Part shown: positions 56,946-64,000 of the stretch, piece by piece
Position numbering within the stretch: position 1 is the stretch's first letter
Layout of the letters: each line of letters starts with the position of its first letter
Origin: Symbiodinium natans
Taxonomy: Eukaryota > Sar > Dinophyceae > Suessiales > Symbiodiniaceae
Direction of reading: 5' to 3'
NCBI GenBank assembly: GCA_905221605.1
Contig: CAJNDS010002262.1
Span: 62,001 to 126,000 of the forward strand
Length of the DNA: 64,000 bases
Translations under genes and position numbers: made by a program
The notes under the pieces: generated by a model
Told to the model about the DNA's origin: nothing
Seen by the model: the letters and a program-made list of their open reading frames with translations, nothing else
Database searches by the model: none

Positions 56946-57460
56946 TATGTACATGTAAGGTCATGAAGCAAAATCGAACGAAATAAGACGCATCAGAAGC
57001 AACCACAGTATAGTTTATGGCACTTGGGGGGGCCGCTTGGGGTTGGATCCGACGGCTGCAGCAGGACTTCACCAGGTCTTGCAAGGGTTAGGGTTCAGGC
57101 TTTAGGCTTTAGGCTTTTGGCTTTAGGGTTTAGGGTTTAGGGCTGCTTGTTGCCGATGAATGCCGATGAAGGTTGAACTATTCGCGTTTCGGACATCTAG
57201 GGATTTAGAGCTGTAGGTGTTTAAGGCTTCGGGGTTCGGGCTTAGAGGCTTAGAGGGCATGATGAGGGTGCGTGGGGGTTGGTTCAGGGTTCAGAGTTTA
57301 TGCTTTGGGTATTTAGGGTTTACCCTAAACCCTAAACCCTAAACCCTAGGGTTTCATCAGAGTTGAAGTTGAGATTCTCAGGGGCTCGGGGCGAGCAGCA
57401 AGCAGGCAACTGCCCGAAGCGCAGCTCTGAGCCCGATGAACTAGGGTCACTAGGGTTTTG

Positions 57461-57580
57461 GGGTGGTTCCTTCGGGTAGTTGTGAGTGTTTTAAGTGTGG
57501 TAACTATACTTACATCCCTAGTTAGGGCAGGGTGCTGACAACCCTGATAATCCTTATAACTACAAATGAACCTCCAAGTA
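57461..57580. mobile_element. Family A element (A12)
   Basis: Right TIR AAATGAACCTCCAAGTA; interior GTGGTAACTATACTTAC. The left end is decayed. The minus-strand exon at 57572 uses its TIR GT. Confidence 0.55.
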
Positions 57581-57680
57581 GACTCCACTCCATTCCGAAA
57601 GCAGCGGAAACCGCAATAAAAAGGGCTGGAAACCTCGTGAAAGCCAGCCAAACTACGACTGTCAACCGCCGTGCGCAGCC
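57572..57680 (-). CDS. Exon ending inside a family A TIR, 3' of the RCC1-like gene
   Basis: Minus-strand frame reads AVDSRSLAGFHEVSSPFYCG then FRCFRNGVESTW and stops at ACTTGGAG before GTTCATTTG, the same phase-2 junction as at 46198 and 5125. It could be a 3' exon of the RCC1-like gene or the start of the next gene. The acceptor is not resolved. Confidence 0.3.
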
Positions 57681-57778
57681 CAATAGCCCTTAAGGAGCAG
57701 AACTGCGTTTCTTTACTGGCGGGGTATTCAAGGGCTCTCTGTGAGAGCCTGCAAACTGCAGGTAGGGGCAAACGAAGC

Positions 57779-59251
57779 CTAACCCGCAAAATTGCCCTTG
57801 AGCCGCTCTGCGACGTGGCTGCAGTCGCCACCAGTGAGGGAATCGCCCCAAGTCACCACCGAACCATCGGCCAGGATTGCAGCAAAGGCACCCCTCGAAG
57901 ACTGGATGTGTTGCACGTTCCTCAGTTGCTCCAGGACAGCGCTGCAGTCGCCGCCATCGTCTGCACTGCCCCAGGTAGCCACACTCCCGTTGTCCAGAAT
58001 GGCGGCGAATGCAAGGCAGTTCGACTGCATCTGCTGCACGTTTCTCAACTGCTCTGCGGCGGTGCCGCTGTCGCCGCCAGTTTCAGGATCACCCCAAGCA
58101 ACGACAGTTCCATCTGCAAGGAGAGCAGCAAAAGCGCTGCTGGTGGCTTGTATCTGCTTGACATTCTTCAGCTGCTCCTGCACAGCTCTGCTATCACCGC
58201 CGAAATCGGAGGAACCCCACGTCACCACCGACCCGTCGCCCAGGATAGCGGCAAATGCACACTCTGTAGCTTGAATATGTTGCACATGCTTGAGTTGCTG
58301 CTGGACGGCACTGCTGTCGCCGCCTTTTTCCGGGTCGCCCCAAGTCACCACCGATCCAGTGTCCAGGATTGCGGCAAAGCCATGGCTGTTTGCCTGAATC
58401 TTTTGTACATTCCTGAGATGCTGCTGCACACTGCTGCTATCACCGCCTTGTCGTTGATTTCCCCAGGTCACCACCGATCCATTCTCCCTGATGGCAGCGA
58501 ACGCGTAGGGGGCCGCCTGGATTGCACGTACATTCCTGAGCTGGTCTTGGATAGAACTACTGCAGTCGCCACCTTCACCCCAAGAAACCACCGATCCATC
58601 GTCCCGGATCGCGGCGAACGCCGCCTCAGCAGCCTGGATGTGCTGCACGTTCTTGAGCTGATCCTGGACGTGGCTGGAGTCCCCACCATCAGCAGCACCC
58701 CAGGTCACCACGGACCCGTCATCCAGAATGGCAGCAAAGGCCCGCTCCGTAGCATGAATCTGTCGCACGTGCTTGAGTCGCTCCTTGACTTCATTGCTGT
58801 CGCCACCAAAAACGCCCCTGCCCCAAGTCACTACTGATCCGTCGGTCAGGATGGCAGCAAAGGCATGCATGTTGGCCTGGACCTGCCACACATTCTTGAG
58901 TTGCTCCTGGACGGGAGAGCTGCTGCCGCCGCGCATTGGGTCACCCCAGGTCACCACGGACTCATTGCTCATGATGGCAGCGAGTGCTTCCCCTCTCACA
59001 CCAGTTGAGGCGATCGCCTCGACCGCACTCGGCCGTATATTCAACGTCAAGAAATCTCCTGGTTTCACGCCAGCCTCACCAACAGTTTGATTCAGCGCAA
59101 GTAACCTGCCCTGAGAGTTGACCAAGACACCCCTCCCGGTTTCAAGTGCATCTTGTGCACGCAACTTCACCTCCTCAAGCGAGGTCTCGGTGCTTGCTGC
59201 GATTTTCACGCGCTTTCCGCTCATGAGGGCCACATGAATGCAATCAGCCAT
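57779..59251 (-). CDS. Ubiquitin-like domain plus ten RCC1-like repeats
   Basis: An uninterrupted 490-residue frame. Residues 1-72 resemble a ubiquitin-like fold (beta strands around IHVALMSG and KIAAST, helix SLEEVKLRAQ, end PGDFLTLNI). From about residue 85 to the end are ten tandem repeats of 39-41 residues with consensus FAAILxDGSVVTWG, then GGDS, then QLKNVQxIQA. Such repeats form RCC1/BLIP-II-like beta-propellers and are very common in dinoflagellate proteomes, often annotated HERC-like, but there is no HECT domain here, so ligase activity is not supported. Likely a cytosolic or nuclear protein-interaction propeller. The last repeat breaks off after AERLKG, where CTCAAG is followed by a GC that could be a dinoflagellate-type donor, so the C-terminus may continue in another exon. 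It is the only long intronless gene here. A long antisense frame over it is a shadow. Family is secure, function is not. Confidence 0.9.
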   Translation of the reverse strand: MADCIHVALMSGKRVKIAASTETSLEEVKLRAQDALETGRGVLVNSQGRLLALNQTVGEAGVKPGDFLTLNIRPSAVEAIASTGVRGEALAAIMSNESVVTWGDPMRGGSSSPVQEQLKNVWQVQANMHAFAAILTDGSVVTWGRGVFGGDSNEVKERLKHVRQIHATERAFAAILDDGSVVTWGAADGGDSSHVQDQLKNVQHIQAAEAAFAAIRDDGSVVSWGEGGDCSSSIQDQLRNVRAIQAAPYAFAAIRENGSVVTWGNQRQGGDSSSVQQHLRNVQKIQANSHGFAAILDTGSVVTWGDPEKGGDSSAVQQQLKHVQHIQATECAFAAILGDGSVVTWGSSDFGGDSRAVQEQLKNVKQIQATSSAFAALLADGTVVAWGDPETGGDSGTAAEQLRNVQQMQSNCLAFAAILDNGSVATWGSADDGGDCSAVLEQLRNVQHIQSSRGAFAAILADGSVVTWGDSLTGGDCSHVAERLKGNFAG

Positions 59252-59631
59252 CGTTGCGAATGCCCCAAGGTAACCTGCACCCTTGGATCAAGTTTTTGTG
59301 ATCTCCCTGGTTCAACGACTGAGGGTCCAGGACCTTCTGGCTGCGTGGAAGCCTAGAGAACACAGGTTCTCAAACCTCCAAGCACATTGCCGAAGGAGCC
59401 TGAACATCTAGGAGAAACTGATCTTGAATTGAAGATCTAGCCCAAACGCCGAACCCTAAGTCAACTGAGTTCGGATTCGGGCTTGAGGGTTAGTTTCTCA
59501 AGGTTGGAGCACTTTTCGCGGAGACACCCCGAGGCTGCTTTGCCTTGATTGTTCGAATTCTCAAACAAAGACCAAAACTCAACATGAAAACCTGAAGCAT
59601 CCAAGCCGTATCCGACACCCAGAACCAGTCA

Positions 59632-59815
59632 TAGGCCTCTCAGGCTGAGGGCGCACCGTGGGGCTTGATGGAAGAGTCATAAGCCCCAATTTTTATGATA
59701 TCTCCAATATATGGTTCTATAATGTTCTATATATTGGAGATATTATAAAACTTGGATAGCCCTCTCAGGTTGAGGGCACACTGTGGGGCTTGACGGTAGA
59801 AGCTGCAAGCCTTTT
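59632..59815. repeat. Duplicated 54-bp segment around an AT-rich palindrome
   Basis: GGGCTTGATGG and GGGCTTGACGG copies, each preceded by CTCTCAGG(C/T)TGAGGGC, lie about 125 bp apart. Between them ATATCTCCAATATAT pairs with ATATATTGGAGATAT. Confidence 0.75.
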
Positions 59816-59930
59816 GTCTGCGCGCAGGAATCAACCATTCGCAGCGCCAGGGTCGCCGAGCCTTGGCGCAGTGGCCGCGTCGAAGCTTTTTTATGGCGGA
59901 GGGGGCCGGGGGTCGCTACTGTCGGGGTGC

Positions 59931-60005
59931 GGTTTAGGGTTTAGGGTTTAGGGTTTAGGGTTTAGGGTTTAGGGTTTAGGGCTTAGGGCTTAGGGTTTAG
60001 AATTT
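59931..60005. repeat. (TTTAGGG)n array
   Basis: About ten units, the last ones GCTTAGG variants. Confidence 0.9.
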
Positions 60006-63000
60006 AGGGTTTAGGGTATTCCGGGTGTAGGGGAGAAGGGAGAAGGAGCTGCCCTGGTACTGACTCTCAAGAGAAGGCTGGGCGGCTGGATGCGGATGCA
60101 CCCCTGCTATTGGCCAACACTCACAGAACAAACTGTTCAACTCAATGCTTCCCTCTGGTGAATTTCAAGAGCACTGAAGAAGTCTCTGCTTGGACTGTCT
60201 ACTGAGTCCACTGCCGCCCGAAACCCTAAACCCTAAACCCTAAACCCTAAACCCCTTTTTGGAGTTGCTGGGCCCCCGGCAAGATCTCGAAGCGTCCTAT
60301 CCTCCTTGGGCCGAGAACCCCCCTAGCTAAACGGGAAGGCCTGAAGATGTGTTTTTCCCTTGCGCATATAATCTTTTGGGCTTTTGCATGCACAAGTGAT
60401 TTTTGGTATCGACAGAAAGATAGATATAGAGTTGTACCCGGACATTCGACATTCTCAGTCGCCACCCCCAGTACTGCAAGGGAAATGGGGCTCTCTGGGG
60501 GTTCCAACGGGGGGGGGCCCTAAACCCTAAACCCTGAACCCTAAACCCTAAACCAAGTCTCTAGACCCTCGATGGGGGTCTAGCGACTTTGCGGAACCCT
60601 AAACCGTAAACCCTAAACCCCAAAGGGGAGGGGGGAGGGGCTTTCCCTGAACCCAGTCTTTGAATCCAGTCCTTGGCAGTGGCTGGGAAGCGTCTTCGCC
60701 GGCCTGTGTTGAGGGCTTCGTCGAATTCGAGGCACAACTCATGAAGGTTAGGGATTAGGGTTTAGGTTTAGGGTTTAGGATTTAGGGTTTAGGGTTTAGG
60801 GTTTAGGGCTTAGGGCTTAGGGGAGCCTAAGACCCAAAGTGGCCTGCACCTTTGAACCCCCAAACCCCGAAACCTCGAAACCTCAAACTGCATGCCCAAG
60901 CCTTCTCAATTCGATCAAACCTTATATCAAACCTGACATCTGGTCGACGTGGCTGTGATGTCGATGAGGACAACAAAGTCCTAACCCTGCGCACCTTGTT
61001 TTGTCACAAGGGTTTGGGGTTTAGGGCTTTAAGTCCAACACCGCAACACGCAACGAAACATTGTGCCCTGAGCAACAACCCTCCAGCCCAATCCTTCTGA
61101 ACCCTCAACCCACACCCTGAACCCTACAAGACAACAACCGCACTAAACCACAAACATGCGATTCTAAAAAAACCTTTCAAAAATGAAGCGAAGCAACCTC
61201 ATCCTTCAAAAAACAACACTTTCAAGCAATCCCAAAAACCATGAACCCCCTACCCTTGGCACAAACGCGCAGGTGAGGCGGGAGCTCCCGGCCCCGGGTT
61301 GCCACGCAGGTCCAAGCCTTGGAGATGAAGTTTGGGGGGGCTGGCCTTTTCAGGGGGCGCCTTTTAAGGGGTTTCAAAGGGTCGAAAACGGCTCTTTAAG
61401 GGGGGGTTTTACAGGGCTCAAAATGGTTTTTTTAAGGGGGGGGCAGGTTTAAAAGGCTTTGTTAAGGCGCCGAACCCCTTCTCTTACCCTTTGTGTGTAG
61501 CCACGGAACGACCAGGAAGCGCGGCCTCTGGCGGCCCCCAGGCAAGCCCGTGGAGGTCCGCAGAGTCTTGCGACGTTTTTGGGGTTTAGGGTTTAGGGTG
61601 AGTCTGAATAAATATGACCGACTGGGTAGTAAGTCTGCTGATAGTGATCATATTTGGGCTCTCGGTTTCGGGCTTTGGGTTCAGGATGAGGGAATGAAAG
61701 GAGAATCGTAAGGATTCTGCTGTGTCCAAATCCCCAACTAAAACCTTCACCAGCATGGGATATTTGCACGAGGAAACGGCGCGCAAGGCCAACCTACTCT
61801 GTGAGCTTTTGAAAGGCTCGGAATTTCCAATGCAAGATCTCGTGTGCTTCGGAGGATCAAGAGTGCTTACAGCTGAAGAGCTACAAGCGGGGCAACTGCT
61901 CCCTGGCAAGGGTTCTTCCAAACAGGCTTAGCCCAAAAAGCTAGTTTTTCCCACCCCTCAAGGCTTAACTCGAGCCCGAAACCATCAACTCCACAAACAC
62001 CCTTACAACCTCTCAACCCATAAACCTCTCTCAAGTTGGCCCCTGGACACCCCTCTGAAAACATTCACAAGCAAGATCCCCTTGAACCCTAAGCCCGCAA
62101 CCCTAAACCCTGAACCCTAAGCCCCAAGCCCCAGTAAGCCATCAATGGAACACCAAAGCTCTCCGAGCGTTCCTGGCTCGAACTTTGGAGTCTTAGCCCT
62201 TAAGCCCTTCACTGACACATGTGCATCGTGCTATAAAAGCAGAATGTACATTACAAATCGTAACTATAGCTAATTTTACTACGAACAAATACAAAGCGAT
62301 ATGCTAATGAGTCTAAAAACAATGGATACTGAATGGAAAAAACCTAGTCACAAGAATAAGACAATACGATAGGATATGATAACCTTTAGCCCGAACCCTC
62401 CGCCCCGCCACAAGACGCGTAAAAACAAAAATAGTAAAACACATAAAAGTAATACTCATGTCAGAATTATAGTCATAATTATTATGCTAATACGATGAGA
62501 TATTGTAGCCCTTCACCCGAACTCTGAACCCCAAACCCTAAACCCTAACTCCTCCCTAAGACTCGGGACCCACCTTGATGGCTCAGGGCTTCCTCTGAAG
62601 CCCGAAGGAACTGACGGGTCGCGTCGGCCGCACGGAGCCTGGAGTCAAAACACGGTTTAGGGTTTAGGGTTTAGGGTTTAGGTTTAGGGTTCTGGGCTTT
62701 CGACGAATTTCATTTCGGGCGATTTTGGGGTGATTTTGGTGGGATTTTTTTGGTTTTTTTGGGGGGACTTTGTTGTTCTGGTTTTTGGGCATCTTTGCAG
62801 GGGCTTTAGGTGTGGGGCTGTAGGGACCAAAGAGACCGTCGCAGGCATGGGGAAGAGAACCTCAGGATCCTATACCCTTTTCGGACCTGCATATTGAATC
62901 CTATTGAATCCTACCCACCCCATAAGGCCTGCATAAAGGCCTCATTGAGCCTGAACCTGCGTCTCAACTCAGGCGGCCTGGGATTGCCCCGCACATCGAC

Positions 63001-63477
63001 CAGCTCCAACTGGGTGGCGCCTTCGGATTCGGGTTTAGGGTTAAGGATTTTAGGGTTCAGAGACGGCTCAGTGTGTATGGTTTGAGGTTGAGGGGTCAGA
63101 GCTCAGGGTTGCCGGCGGCGGAATGGGCTTCGGCTTCAGGGCTTTGGGTCACGGTAGAGGGAAACTCGGGCCTTGATGCTCTTGGTGGCACGATGGGGGT
63201 GGGACTGACTACGATTCTTAAGGCCATGCAGGGCTTAGTCTTCAGCGTACAGCATATTCGGGCTTCTGGGCTTAGGATCTTGATTGAGTCTATGGTTCGC
63301 CCTAGCAGCCCCAGCAAACTAGCACGATGCTTGCAAGATAGACCTTTTGCAGCCCTGGTTTGTTCAGTGGGACATCTGTCTTACTCCTCAGGCCATCCGC
63401 CTCAAAACCCCTAAACCCCTCTGAATCACTGAACACACAACCCCCAAGCCCTTAAAACTCGTAAGCCCTTCAAAACC

Positions 63478-63660
63478 CTTATATTGAAGCCCCTTGAGCC
63501 TTTAACAGCCTTGAAAACCCTTAAGCCCCTAAAACCCTAATATTGAAGCCCCTTAGCCTTTAAAAGCCTTTGTAAACTGTCAAGCCCCTAAAGCCTTATA
63601 TTGAAGCCCCGTACGCCTTGAACAGCCTTTGAAAACTCTTAGGCCCCTAAACCCCTAAAG
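63478..63660. repeat. Three tandem ~60-bp units
   Basis: TATTGAAGCCCC starts at about 63482, 63542 and 63602; each unit contains GCCTTT and CCCCTAAA. Confidence 0.75.
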
Positions 63661-63679
63661 CCTAAAACCCTAAGGCCCC

Positions 63680-63782
63680 CACTTGGAGGTTCATGGGTAG
63701 TGATAAGTAGGGTTATAAGTATGCTAACTATACTTATAACCCTACTTAGAGTACGTACCTATAACCCTACTCATGAACCTCC
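63680..63782. mobile_element. Family A element cut by telomere-like repeats (A13)
   Basis: Left TIR ACTTGGAGGTTCATGGGTAG complete; the right TIR reads CTCATGAACCTCC and is cut at that point by (CCCTAAA)n. Confidence 0.7.
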
Positions 63783-64000
63783 CCTAAACCCTAAACCCTA
63801 AACCCTAAACCCTAAACCCTAAACTTTCCCTAAACCCTAAGCCCAGATAAAGCCCGCAACAGGACCCCCTTCAGGCGCGGACGTACCACCATGGTGCCCA
63901 GCGGTGCCTCGAGGTGTCGAAGATGCGGGGGACTTCAGGGTGGCGGCACTTCTTCTAGGGTTGAGGGTTGAGGGTTGAGGGTTGAGGGTTTAGGGTTGAG

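Larger units (their letters stand above)
59400..63670. other. No gene recognised
   Basis: Telomere-like tracts (59931, 60235, 60780, 62650), an AT-rich segment (62230-62540) and an A/T-G-run patch at 61330-61460. Short open islands at 61500-61570 and 62585-62650 (RLRAADATRQFLRASEEALS, minus) have no secure identity. Confidence 0.4.

Noticed and set aside
57671-58837. 388-codon plus-strand open frame
   Set aside because: It is the exact antisense of the RCC1-like repeats; the open frame follows from the repeated codon pattern of the real gene.

Overview
The window looks like nuclear DNA of a dinoflagellate, probably Symbiodiniaceae or a relative. The species cannot be told from the sequence. 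The reasons are sparse short exons in a sea of repeats, dozens of interstitial (TTTAGGG)n/(CCCTAAA)n tracts in both orientations, introns made of short terminal-inverted-repeat (TIR) elements, at least one likely GC-AG intron, and protein families expanded in dinoflagellates (10-repeat RCC1-like propeller, ParB/Srx-like NNRR/GNRR protein, DUF4116-like exons). No tRNA, rRNA, CRISPR array or prokaryotic operon is visible.

Layout. 1-6.4 kb: telomere-like tracts, DUF4116-like exons and a (TAG)n microsatellite. 6.7-9.5 kb: an AT-rich degenerate tandem duplication, then a 1.2-kb head-to-head inverted array. 10.0-12.8 kb: two consecutive minus-strand multi-exon genes whose introns are TIR elements and telomere-like repeats. 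13-38 kb: mostly repeats, with isolated exons at 15.3-15.7, 17.5-18.2, 20.5-20.7, 30.6 (+), 31.6, 35.0 and 38.0-38.4 kb. 38.6-40.2 kb: ParB-like gene and a frameshifted upstream segment. 40.6-45 kb: DUF4116 fragments, a CT microsatellite, a large CCCCTAAA array and one weak gene. 45.95-46.8 kb: a four-exon gene whose three introns each hold a different TIR family. 47-55 kb: repeats plus a plus-strand exon pair at 52.8 kb. 55.5-59.3 kb: TIR-interrupted exons and an intact 490-residue ubiquitin-like/RCC1-like gene. 59.4-64 kb: repeats only. Nearly all supportable coding sequence is on the minus strand, as in dinoflagellate unidirectional gene clusters.

The main result is a set of introner-like elements. 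I distinguish six TIR families, named here A, B, C, D, E and G. In families A, B and G the TIR starts CTTGG and ends CCAAG; a GT (or GC) lies just inside the left TIR and the right TIR ends in AG, so an inserted copy can splice itself out. I reconstructed about a dozen such introns by hand; in those marked phase-checked the exon lengths add up and the reading frame is kept across the element. Exact splice sites are inferences needing RNA evidence. A second theme is that telomere-like repeats sit inside introns, inside TIR elements, and at the 3' ends of reading frames, where they supply stop codons.
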